From Aurelia coerulea (Eukaryota; Cnidaria; Scyphozoa; Semaeostomeae; Ulmaridae): a DNA stretch of 64,000 nt. The translations under genes were made by a program, and so were the position numbers. The stretch spans positions 7,262,001 to 7,326,000 of the forward strand of contig CM076954.1 of assembly GCA_039566865.1 (NCBI GenBank), in the 5' to 3' direction. Under the pieces are notes generated by a model. The model made no database searches. It was not told the DNA's origin and saw only the letters and a program-made list of their open reading frames with translations. Below are positions 54,547-64,000 of the stretch, in pieces. Every line of letters starts with the position of its first letter. Within the stretch, counting starts at the first letter, position 1.

Positions 54547-55386
54547 GACTTGCCCAGTTCTTCCAAAGCTGACCTTAACATTGGTAATGAGGTGATCACC
54601 ATGGTCAACAATACCAAGTATCTTGGTTTGCAGGTTGACGATCAACTTAAATGGTCCGCTCACTTGTCCTCTACAATCAAGAAAGTCTCTAGAGGTATCG
54701 GTATGTTGAAGTATTCTAAACGATACCTACCTAAGGAAAACCTCATTATGCTGTATAGAAGTCTCGTTGAGCCCTATTTTAGGTATTGTTGCCCTGTCTG
54801 GGGATCTTGCGGTGCATCAGCCCTCGATAAGTTGCAAAAACTTCAAAATCGAGCCGCCAGGATAGTCACAAACAGCCCCTATGACACTTCAGCTCTGCCT
54901 TTAATTAGAAATCTCGGTTGGCTTACTATTAGAGAACTGATCGATTTTGAGACTAGCAAGATGGTCTATAAATCTCTTAACGCCCTTGCCCCTGATTACT
55001 TGAGTAACATATTTCAAAGTGTATCCGAAGCTACTAACCGTCAGCTGAGGAACTCTAAAACGGGCCTTAGATTACCATTACTAAGAACATCAACTGGTCA
55101 GAAATCGTTTGCTTACAGAGGGGCAAAGGTCTGGAGTGACCTAGATAGTGGTGTCAAGGCGTCCTCATCGCTCCACACTTTTCGAAAAAAATATAAAGCC
55201 AAACTATGACTCTTCTCGTTTTTCTTTCTTTTTTTTGTCAACGATTTATTGTAAATAGGAGTGTATTATACATTTATTTATTATCTAATTTTTAATATTA
55301 CTTTAGCATGGCTCCCTGTAAAGCAGTATGTAAATATTGAGTGGATTACCATGGATAAAAAAGTTAAAATGAAAAATGAAATGAAA
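54547..55386 (+). pseudogene. L2-like fragment A3 inserted in the gypsy element, TSD TGTGTA
   Basis: TGTGTA is duplicated at 54541-54546 and 55387-55392. The open frame (about 220 residues) holds KYLGLQVDDQLKWSAHLSST, YRSLVEPYFRYCCPVWGSCG and FAYRGAKVWSDL, the RT C-terminus of a family A relative with an intact 3' end (GCATGGCTCCCTGTAAAGC, then ATGAAA repeats). The palm is absent. The frame is undamaged, so the insertion is young, consistent with its position inside a young LTR element. Confidence 0.9.
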
Positions 55387-55392
55387 TGTGTA

Positions 55393-57027
55393 CAGATCAT
55401 CTCGTACCGGCCAATATCGGCGAACTAATTCTGGCAGCTCATCCTTGGAGGGAAGGAATCCATTGGATATTGTCTGGGAAAGGAGTTGGCACTCTTCGTC
55501 TTGTGCTGCTGCTGCCACGACTCGGTCCCAAGTGACGGCTTGGAGATGCCTATCAGTATCATAGCAGGCTGCTAGAGAAGATTTGATGCCTTCCTCGATC
55601 TCTGAGCTGTTTGTTGTATGGAATGGAGGTCTCAAACTGGACATGGTGGCTAATGTACGTGCAGTTGGGTATCGTGATGTCGCATCTGGCCCAACATGTC
55701 GTTTTCCAGGAGTGTGTTTGATCTTGAACCGATACATCAGTGATCGTTCCTTGAAATTGAGTAGCCGGGGGTTAGAGATCTTTTCTAGTGCCCGGTCTGC
55801 AAAGATGGCTGTCAGCGGTTTGTGGTCAACGGATATAATCAAATCGGGACAACCAAGGACAAACATGCGGCAAGACTCAAGTGCATATATTAGAGCCAAT
55901 GCTTCACCTTCGACCGGAGCGTAACGAGACTCCGCATCTGACGTAAAGCGTGACCCAGCAAATATCAATTTCCAGTGGCCATTGCCGCATTCTGGGCCCT
56001 CCTGGGTTGGGCAGGCACAGTGCTGTTGACGGAGAAAGAATCCGATCCCTATCTTGCTCCAATCGCTTGAAATGCATGTGGGACGGTTAACTTCGAAGCT
56101 TCTTACGCCCGCAGTTATCATGTCAATGATTTTATGTTTTGAATCTTGAAAAAGTTTCTCGAGGGTGGCATCCCAGTAGAATTTCTTGTTCTTGGTAGAG
56201 AGCAGCTCTCGGAAGGGTGCCATGATATCGGCTTGGGCAAAAGCGTATGCTACCTGGTTGACAAGTCCGAACCAGGAACGAACCCCTGTGATGTTGGTGG
56301 GAGTTGGGAACGTAGAAATTGCGTTAATCATTGCAGCAGTAAGTTTGACTCCATCCCTTGTGATGCAAAACCCGCCAAATTCTACGTCGTCTTTTCCAAA
56401 GACAAATTTCTTTGGGTTGAAGATGATTCCATTTTGGGCACAATGAGTTATGTAACCCAGGGTGTGCCAGAAAGAGGAGTCCAATGTGGTGTCCCATAGA
56501 ATGGTGTCGTCAACGATACGTGTTTTCCGTGGCATATCAACCGTGATGTCATCAAATATTTTGGTATAGACATCTCCGGAAGCTTGGAAGCCCATTGGGG
56601 CTCTAAGATAGCGATATCTTCCCCATTCTGTGATGAAAGTGGTTGCGTCTCGCGCCTCTGGGGATAACTGAAGGCTGTGGTATCCATTCCACGCATCCAA
56701 GACAGATTTCTTTGTGTGTGGTGGAACTGTGGAGACTTGATTGAATGGTGATGGGGTATGGTGGATCTCTCGAAGGGTTGCTTGGTTGAGTTTTTGGAGA
56801 TCTACTGTCCGTCGTGGGGATCCATCTTTCTTTGGTGCCACAACCATCCGAGAGCACCAAACTGTCGGTGTGCCCTGCGGAACTGGTTCAATGATCCCCA
56901 GATCGACGTCACGGTCCAGATCAGCTTTCACTGCTTTCTTCCAATGATGGGGGACTGGGATCGGGCTGTGGACAGCTGACGGTGTGGCATCTGGGCGAAA
57001 CGTGATGTTCATTGGCTCCCCGGTCAT
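55393..57027 (-). CDS. Gypsy-type reverse transcriptase and RNase H
   Basis: The start ATG (57027) overlaps the gag stop as ATGA. The RT has WCSRMVVAPKKDGSPRRTVD, LDAWNGYHSLQLSPEARDAT, RAPMGFQASGDVYTKIFD and the catalytic RIVDDTILW (V-D-D). The connection has FGGFCITRDGVKL. The RNase H has CISSDWSKIGIGFFL, EGEALALIYALESC and VDHKPLTAIF. It then runs toward the integrase (RRYWPVRDDLYT), where A3 interrupts. Residues past 55393 in the open frame belong to A3. The catalytic residues are all present. Confidence 0.92.
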
Positions 57028-59033
57028 AGTGTGCAGGGGCTGGTATTGAATGCACTGGCTGCGTAATGACAGAGGATCCAGGATTCCAACTTTTCTTGGT
57101 TATCCGGTGATGGGGGTAATGGGATGTGCTCTGGGTGGGGTGGTGGCTGTGTTCGAAGTGGGCATCCACAGGGTGCAATGGATTGATGCTGTCTCAGGCC
57201 TGCGTTGATGCTGGCTGGAGCTTCAGGAAATCCCTGCGGAATAATTCCAAGGTCTTTCATTGCGGTTTCGGAGAGATAGAAACCATCAATATTTCTTGCA
57301 ATATATACCACCTGACGTGTTTGACTTTTACCGGCAGTAATGTGTAGCAGCAGGGCTCCCATGACCTCTAAGGGCTTGTCGGTAATACCATGTATGCCAT
57401 GGGTGGTAGGGACCAAGTACGAGGCTGGGCACTGGAGTTGGTCCAAGATCTCTGGACCACTTGTACAAGTTTGGGCACATGTATCCGTATAAGCAGATAA
57501 TTGGCTGATGGCTGGAGAATGACCTTGGTTTCTCCATTGCCTTTTGAAGGACCGATGGGCATGGTGCATGATAGAAATTGTAACTGTGATACTGGGAGGA
57601 GGATCTGGGGTCTGTGCTTTGAACGCTTGCCCATCCCAGATCATATGGGGAATTGTTATAGATCGCATTGACGATGTACGAGTTCCTTTCATGACTTTCC
57701 TGGTGCTCTGGCGGATGGATTTTACGTAGTCTTGCTCTGAGGCATGGGTGGCTGCTTGTTGCTCGTATAACTGGGTTGCTACCTTACGCTGATGTCTGCG
57801 TGACTTTCGAATTGAGTTTGGGCCAAGACCAGCTTCTTGTGCTTGTTCACGTTGCCTGTTACGTTGCTGTTGCCTGTGTCGGCGCTTGCGGTCAAGTTTT
57901 GCAGGTGACTTTTCGGTCTTTCGTAGTTGTTTGGACTTGACAGCGAAAATATATGAGTCACTTCCTGATGCAAGGTGGCAATGGGTGGCATTTGATGCTG
58001 ATTTAGGTTGCTTAGGTTGTTTAGGTTGGCGGCAAACCTTTTCAAGATGGCCGCGAATTCCACAGTTGCGGCAGGTCAAGTTGAAGGCTGGACAGTCTTT
58101 CCGGGTCATGGATTTCCCTGGCGGATGGGAGGTTTCCCCACAGCCTTTACATGGTGTGTGGGGCTGGGAATTTCTGTCTGGGGGACTGTTAACTTTGAAG
58201 TGCCTTTGCTTGTTGTACTGGGACCTCTGTACTGCAACATCTGATTGTATGACTGGGGCTGTTGGCACTGAGGGAACAAAAAGGCGGGATGTGGCCTGGT
58301 CAGTGGTCTCCAGGCTCACTAACTTGTCAAATTTAGCCTTCAGGGTGGGTAGGGTAGTAGCTTCAGCAAGGATTTTACCTTGATGCTCCACGTTTGCAAG
58401 GCCTGCTATCATCTGTCCCGAAATCATGTCCTCCGCATAGCTCACATCAGTGACACATGCATCATTGGTACAAGGCACTCGAAAGTCGCAGAGGGCAGCC
58501 TGTGCTCTTAACCGGGCAAGGTAGCGGGTTATCGACTCTCCAGGAGATTGATGAAAGCTATGAAATTTTTGGCGGTGAACCTCTTTGTGAACTCCTCTGA
58601 CAGCGACGGATTTAATGTGTGCCAATAGTTGGTCTTCTGTGCAAGTATTCAATGTGCTGGCTCCAACAAAGTCGAACAAGAGCTTGTTCACAACTGTGGA
58701 ACATGAGGATCTGAGCTCATTTCTGATTTCTAGGGCGTCATTTAACTTGGTCATGACTTTGTATCGTTCCCACGAATCTAAAAATATTGCCCAATCACTA
58801 TCAGTTGAGTCGATTTCAATACTTGGTCTGTCCGGCCGTTTCACTCTGCCTGTATGGGGCTGGGGTTGTTGTTGCTGGGCAGGTACCATCTGCTGCATGG
58901 TTTGATGCATTAGCTGCATGGTCTCAAACATCACAGTCATGGGGTCTGCAGCTGTAGCGGTTGCAGCCGAGTGTCCCTGTGGACACACATCCTTGTTCTT
59001 CTCGATGTTGTGGCCCTCTCTACATTTAACCAT
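57024..59033 (-). CDS. Gypsy-type gag with zinc knuckles and protease
   Basis: 669 residues. A gag capsid-like region (DWAIFLDSWERYKVMTKLND, KFHSFHQSPGESITRYLARL) is followed by two Cys/His clusters (CKGCGETSHPP... and CRNCGIRGHLEKVC, a CCHC knuckle), a basic linker and a retropepsin-like region (AYTDTCAQTCTSG...). The expected DTG active-site triad reads DTC (TGT for GGT, one base), which should disable the protease in this copy. Gag coats element RNA in cytoplasmic particles. The frame ends in ATGA shared with the RT start, suggesting coupled reinitiation or a frameshift for pol expression. Confidence 0.88.
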   Translation of the reverse strand: MVKCREGHNIEKNKDVCPQGHSAATATAADPMTVMFETMQLMHQTMQQMVPAQQQQPQPHTGRVKRPDRPSIEIDSTDSDWAIFLDSWERYKVMTKLNDALEIRNELRSSCSTVVNKLLFDFVGASTLNTCTEDQLLAHIKSVAVRGVHKEVHRQKFHSFHQSPGESITRYLARLRAQAALCDFRVPCTNDACVTDVSYAEDMISGQMIAGLANVEHQGKILAEATTLPTLKAKFDKLVSLETTDQATSRLFVPSVPTAPVIQSDVAVQRSQYNKQRHFKVNSPPDRNSQPHTPCKGCGETSHPPGKSMTRKDCPAFNLTCRNCGIRGHLEKVCRQPKQPKQPKSASNATHCHLASGSDSYIFAVKSKQLRKTEKSPAKLDRKRRHRQQQRNRQREQAQEAGLGPNSIRKSRRHQRKVATQLYEQQAATHASEQDYVKSIRQSTRKVMKGTRTSSMRSITIPHMIWDGQAFKAQTPDPPPSITVTISIMHHAHRSFKRQWRNQGHSPAISQLSAYTDTCAQTCTSGPEILDQLQCPASYLVPTTHGIHGITDKPLEVMGALLLHITAGKSQTRQVVYIARNIDGFYLSETAMKDLGIIPQGFPEAPASINAGLRQHQSIAPCGCPLRTQPPPHPEHIPLPPSPDNQEKLESWILCHYAASAFNTSPCTL

Positions 59034-59333
59034 ATTGTGGCTCAGATAGAAATTAACTTGTCCTTAAATGAGAGTTATTTGGTCGAAAATATCGATCCAG
59101 TGAATGGTCTTCAGGTCCAGTTCCAGGTTTCCTTGGTCCGCCAAATAGTCCTTTTTTTATCTTGTTCCGATGTTCTGGGTCCGACTTTTATTTGTCCGAC
59201 TACACTTGGATTATTCTAGAGGGGGTCTGGTATCCTAGATCCAACGGTCCGTGGTTCCGGTGATTCTGGTCCCGGTGATTAGCGAGCGGAGACGGGCCTA
59301 GGTTGTTTACGAGTTCGGTTCTCGAACATTCAT

Positions 59334-59358
59334 CTCGATGATCCTGTCGACTGCGCCA
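59334..59358 (-). promoter_or_regulatory. tRNA primer-binding site
   Basis: TGGCGCAGTCGACAGG follows the 5' LTR immediately on the minus strand, as a PBS should. I did not assign the tRNA. Confidence 0.6.
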
Positions 59359-59568
59359 TGTATAAGCCTGTGTTGCCCAAAGACAGGGTTAGGCAATGAG
59401 GAGACGATGTAACAACAACGATAATACGATAATACGATGTTTACATCGAACGTCAACGATGAGGAAAACGTTACTCAAAGATACTGAGTTCATACGTGTT
59501 CATTCATGAGTGAAACGTCAATGTCAAGAGACTGATGTCAAGGTGGCAGCTCCTAAGGTATCTCTTCA
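59359..59568 (-). repeat. 5' LTR (210 bp)
   Basis: Same sequence as 52755-52964. On the minus strand it is the promoter-bearing LTR. Confidence 0.95.
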
Positions 59569-59573
59569 ACCTT

Positions 59574-60171
59574 AAGATTGGTTCCGAGGATATCAAGTTG
59601 GTAAAGGAGGTAAAATACCTTGGCGTTCAGGTTGACCATCAACTTAAGTGGACATCTCAGTTGGCCCTAACAACTAATAAGATCTCTAAAGGTATTGGTG
59701 TGCTTCGTTATGCCAAGCAGTACCTTCCTATTTCAACTGTCAAGACAATGTATAAGAGTTTAGTGGAGCCTTACTTTAGATATTGCTATCCTGTCTGGGG
59801 AAATGCTGGGGTGACTGCCATTGAAAAATTGCAGAAACTTCAAAATCGGGCTGAAAAATTCGTCACCAACAGTCCACTTGATGCTACTGCTTTACCAGTC
59901 ATTCGGGCGCTTGAATGGCCCACTGTCAGGGAACTTATTGATTTTGAAGCTCAGAAAATGGTCTTTAAATCCCTTAATGGGAACGTGCCTTCTTATATGA
60001 AAGAAATGTTCAAGAGAGTCAACAACTCTACCATTCGTTCTCTTAGAAACGCTGAAGCCAATCTCAGGCTGCCACTATTAAATTCGGCAGGGAGGAGGCA
60101 GAAATGTTTTGCGTACCGAGGCGCCAAGCTTTGGAACAGTCTTGGCCCTGAGATCACAAATACTTCAGCCC
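59574..60171 (+). pseudogene. A2 RT, right part
   Basis: Continues after the LTR element: LKIGSEDIKLVKEVKYLGVQ, YAKQYLPISTVKTMYKSLVE, PYFRYCYPVWGNAGVTAIEK, ALEWPTVRELIDFEAQKMVF, FAYRGAKLWNSLGPEITNTS. It provides the uninterrupted comparison for A1 at both its stop codon and the foldback insertion site. It is cut at 60171 by a D-type fragment; the 3' UTR resumes at about 60486. Confidence 0.88.
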
Positions 60172-60478
60172 TGATTATTATTATTATTATTATCAATTTA
60201 TTATCAATTTATTTAAAGTAGGCCTACATATATATATATATATATATACATACAAGACATATATACATATAGATACAATAGCTATAGCTAAGATCTAATT
60301 CAAGCCTACTATCTAAAAAAGTAAAATTTGTAAGAAAAAAGTAAAAAATAAATAAAATTCCGAATGATTAAATACAGATACATTTTACAGATTTTTACAA
60401 TGCTTTTGATATTTACAATGTTTTCTTACTTTTTTTTCGGTAAATACAGCAGAAAATTTAATATCAGCTCAAGATCGT
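60172..60478 (-). mobile_element. D-type L2-like 3'-UTR fragment
   Basis: An ATT tail (60172-60192) and 3' UTR in reverse (AGTAGGCCTA, TAGCTATAGCTAAGATCTAATTC, CTGATATTAAATTTTCTGC complement). A (TA)n run near 60230 lies within it. Compare 30.0-30.2 kb and 50.7-50.9 kb. Confidence 0.75.
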
Positions 60479-60939
60479 TTGAGATCGTTTAAAAAGAAGG
60501 TGCAACCATGAATTTCACTCTCCAATTCTTTTCTGTTTTCTTTCGTTTATTATGGCAAATTGTAATTAGTTTAGGTTTAGGTTTTATAGCAAATTTCGTC
60601 TTTATTGCAAATTAGTAGTTATTTGTAAGTTTTTAGCATGGCCACCTGTAAATCAATTATTATTATTGAGGGGCTACCATGGGTAAAAAAGATAAAATGA
60701 ATGAAATGAAATAAATGAAAATCATATTGAGAGCCTTCATTAGTATATCATTTTCTCATATTTGCAGACATCAGCAACATTTAACATATATGACGTCATT
60801 CATATTTGTAACGCCATTTTTGAATTGTTAGAGTGTAAACAAATGATTCGTGGTACAAAATTTGAAAATAGCCTCAAATAAAGGATTCATCATATTAAAC
60901 CCATAAGCGCAACAAAACACCGAAAGAGAGAAGACTGTT

Positions 60940-61187
60940 TTGTTGGGGATATGAACAGGCTAAGTTGAGAGCCTCAAGGAATCCCCCAAAAAGGGCTCCA
61001 GATCGCATGCGTAGTAACCATGTACTTCACTTATGTATTATGCAAATTAGCTTCACCGTTGAGAACAAGGGAAGAAACAAAAGCAGTGATGCGCATGACA
61101 ACGTGAGCCCCAACGTCGATTCGCTCTCAACAAAGCTAAAACACAATGTACCAAAACAATAGGGTCAGCACTTCATCTCCCTAACAA
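60940..61187. mobile_element. Possible small member of the TTGTTGGGGAGA family
   Basis: TTGTTGGGGATATGAA at 60940 mirrors TTCATCTCCCTAACAA at 61187. It has the same terminus as the 9-kb transposon at 19642; no clear TSD. The interior has no recognisable protein. Confidence 0.55.
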
Positions 61188-61361
61188 GTCAACTTTTGTA
61201 AAACAACAACTACCAGAATAAACCTGTAACAAGAGAAAAAACTGTTAAATCCTGCAAGAGAAAAACGAATTAATCTTAAAACCTGAAAGGAAATAAACAA
61301 GTTAGTAACTCAGTTACTAACCTGTTTCTATAGTTAATTTGTTCTTCGCACCAACTGAACT

Positions 61362-61540
61362 TTGTTGGGGAGACGAGATACGGATTGTTCGAGGAAACGT
61401 ACGTATCCCCCGTGTAGTAGGTTAAAGTTAATGTACAGTAGCATTTTGAGTTGGAGCTCTGCAGGGCGCATGAGCATATACCTACTGCACGGGGGACAAA
61501 TACGTTTCCTCGAACAAACCGTATCTCGTCTCCCCAACAA
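61362..61540. mobile_element. MITE of the TTGTTGGGGAGA family
   Basis: TTGTTGGGGAGACGAGATAC at 61362 mirrors GTATCTCGTCTCCCCAACAA ending at 61540. The arms extend about 50 bases (GAGGAAACGTACGTATCCCC). Possible TSD GAAC/GAAT, imperfect. Confidence 0.75.
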
Positions 61541-61730
61541 GAATTCATTTTGATTTTTTTCATTTTCTTCATTTAAGGAGGATTACCCTTCAACAAACGT
61601 TCGTTTTTAAAGGACTTTCCATTAAAAACATAAATATCTATAAATATCTCAGATGCTTCGCTGATCATTTCGATTGTGAGCACAAATAATACCCATTGTT
61701 ACAACCTATCTACCTATATGTTTATATGTC

Positions 61731-61906
61731 TAAACTGTATAAAAGAAGTTCGGATGCAAAAAGACAAGATATTTAGCACACTGAGGCCTTTCTGACTTGT
61801 GTCTTCATCAGAATGTAAGTCACACTCTGATGAAGACACAAGTCAGACAGGCCTCAGTGTGCTAAATATCTTGTCTATTTTGCATCCGAACTTCTTTCAT
61901 ACAGTT
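61731..61906. repeat. Head-to-head inverted duplication
   Basis: About 85-base arms (AAGACAAGATATTTAGCACA, GGCCTTTCTGACTTGTGTCT and their complements) meet near 61815. The remaining sequence 61541-61730 and 62060-62310 shows nothing recognisable. Confidence 0.8.
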
Positions 61907-61927
61907 TATTCGTACAACTTTCTAAAA

Positions 61928-62040
61928 ATATTTTATATGTCTATATGTCTAAATGTCTATATGACTATATGTCTATATGACTATATGTCTAAATGTCGAT
62001 ATGTCTATATGTCCAAATGTATACCTACATGTCTATATAG
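61928..62040. repeat. (ATGTCTAT)n microsatellite
   Basis: Degenerate octamer repeats (ATATGTCTATATGTCTAAAT). Confidence 0.9.
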
Positions 62041-62314
62041 GTGTATTCCTTCCGGCTGGAGCAAAAGCCCCTCCATAATATTTTCATTCTTCAAACATAA
62101 TTAAAGGCCCCTATTAGCCAAGTTTGAAGAATGAGATCATGCACGTGCCTCAAGGTAATAGAACATTAAGTAATAGAATATTCAGTTGCAATTGCGATGC
62201 ACGATTTAGTTTCTATCGAAATGACTGTAGCCTAATAACGAGCCCACTTGATGAAGCAGACCAGATTTCTTCATATGCATCAGAACCATTTCATTAGATG
62301 TAGCGAGAGTCCAG

Positions 62315-63302
62315 AGACGTAGGGAGCGGGGGGGGGCATTGGGGCATGTGCCCCCCCCCAAGATTTTGTAGCAAACCAAAAAAAAGCCCTTTTTGAAGAC
62401 CGATGCGGACAAAAAGTCGTTTAATTTTGTTATTATTTACTTTGTGATTGAGTTACTTTACGTCTCACTTTGTTTCATTTTGAAGTAAATCTATATACCA
62501 GTATTCACACTATATTCTTCTATGCATCACATTTTTACCGTCAAAAATCTCATGTGTACAGGGTGTCCCAAAAGCAAGTGCTTCGTTTGAATGGCTACTG
62601 TGGAGGAGCCATAAATCTAACTTTCCTGTTTTTCAGATTTGTGAATAGGTGAGACTTCAGCTTAGAGTTTGGCACCGAGTTTGTGTAGATCTGACAAGTG
62701 GTTGCTGATTTATTGAGAAAGAAAGTCACAACCACTAGTTGCTTCAAAACCAGAGGATTTTATCTCCGTACCTAACCTTACAACTTGAATTTTAACCTTA
62801 AATTAACTTAAACTTTACAGTTCTGCCAGGAAACGCATTTGGAAGTAATTAACGACCATATTCTTCAAGAATATCCACGAAGCAGCATGTTGAACGCGAT
62901 ATTGTTGGTTTAAAACGACTTTATCACTTTTGAGAAGTAAAATATCTGATGGACGCATGACATGGCCTGTAAGCAGGGCCAGGTATGTTTTTTTTCAATC
63001 AATTTCGTTGATTTTAACGCAATGGAGAACAATGAATCCTCTGGTTTTGAGGCAGCCAATAATTTTGGCTTCCTTCTCTATAAATCAGCAACGAGTGATC
63101 AGATTTACACAAACTCGGTGTCAACCTTTAATTTCAAGTCTCTTCTGTCAAGAATCTTAAAAACAGAAAAATTGAATGTATGGCTGCTCCGCAGAAGCCA
63201 CTCAAACAGCGCACATGTTTTTGGGACACCCTGTATTAAAGTGCACTTCTGAGCAAAAGGTGCCATTGAAATGCCGTGCCCCTCCAAGTTTAAGATGCTT
63301 CC
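62315..63302. mobile_element. MITE, GACGTAGG family, split by a mariner-like MITE
   Basis: The left part 62315-62403 (GACGTAGGGAGC, GTGCCCCCCCCCAAGATTTT) and the right part 63238-63302 (GCCGTGCCCCTCCAAGTTTA, AGATGCTTCCTAC) match the ends of 1865-2021. The extra length comes from the nested element at 62559-63233 plus some 150 bases. Confidence 0.6.
62559..63233. mobile_element. Mariner-like MITE, TSD TA
   Basis: CAGGGTGTCCCAAAAGCAAG mirrors the right end (TTTTTGGGACACCCTG), with TA on both sides and about 60 bases of imperfect inverted arms (TGGCTACTGTGGAGGAGCC against its complement near 63182). 675 bases with no transposase. Confidence 0.8.
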
Positions 63303-63305
63303 TAC

Positions 63306-64000
63306 TCCCCTGAGTGAAAACGAATGATTGTCGGACCAATTGCTTACTTTATCCTGGCAAGAGTTGCCATTATAAGAGTGCCGCACTTGTTTGTTGATAG
63401 TATTATATGGGATAAGTTTCCCCTTGTTAACAGTTATTGATAATGAAGATTTCAAACAGTAAGGGCAGTATGCCAGGCCAAAGAGGTCAAATTTTGAAAA
63501 TTGCTTTGTAATGAGTTGGCAGCTGGATTGAAGTGATGTTAGGAGGAAGAGGTAATTAGCCTTAATGAGGAAATGTCAATTTGCAACTACGCCAAATTTG
63601 ATTGTTGGCCCAAATAGCTCGAAATTGTTTTGATTGTATGCATTAACAATGCCTATAAATATCTCAGATGCTTCTCTGATTGTTTCGATTTTGTGCGTAA
63701 ATAATGCAACATTCCTGATTTCTATCTCTCTAGCGGCTTGTCAACCTGTTAAATGTTTGAAAAGTTATGCCAAATGAGGGTAAACCAATACCATACATGG
63801 AGTTTACCAGAAGAAATTATGACTGGTTTTCAAAACACTTGATACCCGACCTTTTAAAATGTTGGAATGAATAACAGTTGTTGGTAAGCAAAATCGCTGA
63901 TAAAATTTTCTACAAGTTTTGCTCAGGTAGGTTGACACAGGTTTCATTTTTCTTTTGCAAAAATAAGGCCAAAGTTCGACAAAAAATGCTGCTCCTATAG
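63306..64000. other. Intronic DNA, nothing recognised
   Basis: No coding similarity, repeats or DHX9 exon found to the window edge. ATATCTCAGATGCTTCTCTG near 63655 repeats a phrase seen at 61640 (ATATCTCAGATGCTTCGCTG). Confidence 0.5.

Larger units (their letters stand above)
52755..59568 (-). mobile_element. Gypsy (Ty3)-type LTR retrotransposon, TSD ACCTT
   Basis: Two LTRs of 210 bp, identical as far as I can read, begin TG and end CA. ACCTT is duplicated at 52750-52754 and 59569-59573, and copy A1 shows the empty site. The order on the minus strand is LTR, PBS-like TGGCGCAGTCG, gag-protease, RT-RNase H, integrase, purine tract, LTR. RT before RNase H before integrase defines the gypsy order. 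A non-LTR fragment (A3, 54547-55386) lies between RNase H and integrase. Identical LTRs indicate a very recent insertion, though A3 has already entered it. Confidence 0.95.
51955..60724 (+). mobile_element. Family A (copy A2) L2-like retrotransposon, 5'-truncated, TSD TATTGAGA
   Basis: TATTGAGA is duplicated at 51947-51954 and 60725-60732, just outside the RT fragment and the ATGAAAT-type tail. The copy is split by a gypsy-type LTR element (52755-59568) and near its 3' end by a D-type fragment (60172-60478). Without insertions it is about 1.65 kb. Confidence 0.85.

Noticed and set aside
61790..61850. CTGATGAAGACACAAGTC as a third hammerhead core
   Set aside because: It has CTGATGA but no GAAA after a closable stem II.
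1..64000. Bacterial or phage origin, CRISPR arrays
   Set aside because: No operons, ribosome-binding sites or regularly spaced identical repeats with unique spacers; spliced exons and TPRT elements show an animal genome.

Overview
This window is AT-rich animal DNA, very probably from a marine invertebrate. A cnidarian such as a coral or octocoral is my best guess, from the mix of CR1/L2-like, Penelope-like, gypsy and ISL2EU elements; this is an inference, not a proof. Apart from transposable elements, I find one host gene: three exons on the minus strand (51502-51647, 40012-40101, 7294-7461) that together encode the second half of dsRNA-binding domain 2 and the following linker of a DHX9 / RNA helicase A orthologue. 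They total 404 coding bases in 64 kb. The window therefore lies inside DHX9, whose introns here are 11.4 kb, 32.5 kb, at least 7.3 kb (downstream) and at least 12.3 kb (upstream). All are filled by nested mobile elements.

Layout. 1-6.4 kb: an L2-like retrotransposon (family A, copy A1) split by a 5.15-kb foldback DNA element whose arms are arrays of a 139-bp repeat. 6.4-8.2 kb: minisatellites and DHX9 exon 3. 8.2-11.6 kb: a nearly full-length but broken L2/CR1-like element (L). 11.6-15.3 kb: unassigned DNA and MITEs. 15.3-35.5 kb: a nest five insertions deep. An L2-like copy (B1) is split by an ISL2EU-type DNA transposon (THAP-DDE transposase plus YqaJ nuclease). That transposon is split by a truncated CR1-like copy (C-trunc), which is split by a TIR transposon with a 4-bp TSD. 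This last one is split by an apparently intact CR1-like element (C) with ORF1, an ORF2 endonuclease/reverse transcriptase and a 2A peptide. Matching target-site duplications mark four of these five steps. 35.5-44.4 kb: palindromic mariner-like MITEs, a second foldback element, DHX9 exon 2, and fragments of C-like, Penelope-like and L2-like elements. 44.4-51.1 kb: a MITE split by an L2-like copy (B2), more retroelement C-termini, a 54-bp minisatellite, and a Penelope-like GIY-YIG remnant with a hammerhead-like motif. 51.5 kb: DHX9 exon 1 of this window. 52-60.7 kb: an L2-like copy (A2) split by a young gypsy-type LTR retrotransposon with identical LTRs, itself split by another L2-like fragment (A3). 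60.7-64 kb: MITEs and low-complexity repeats.

How it works together: the L2/CR1-like elements insert by target-primed reverse transcription, are mostly 5'-truncated, and end in (TGAAA)n-like or poly(A) tails. The DNA elements move by cut-and-paste using TIRs. The non-autonomous MITEs probably borrow transposases; one shares its termini with the ISL2EU element 1.3 kb away. I saw no CRISPR array, rRNA or intact tRNA.
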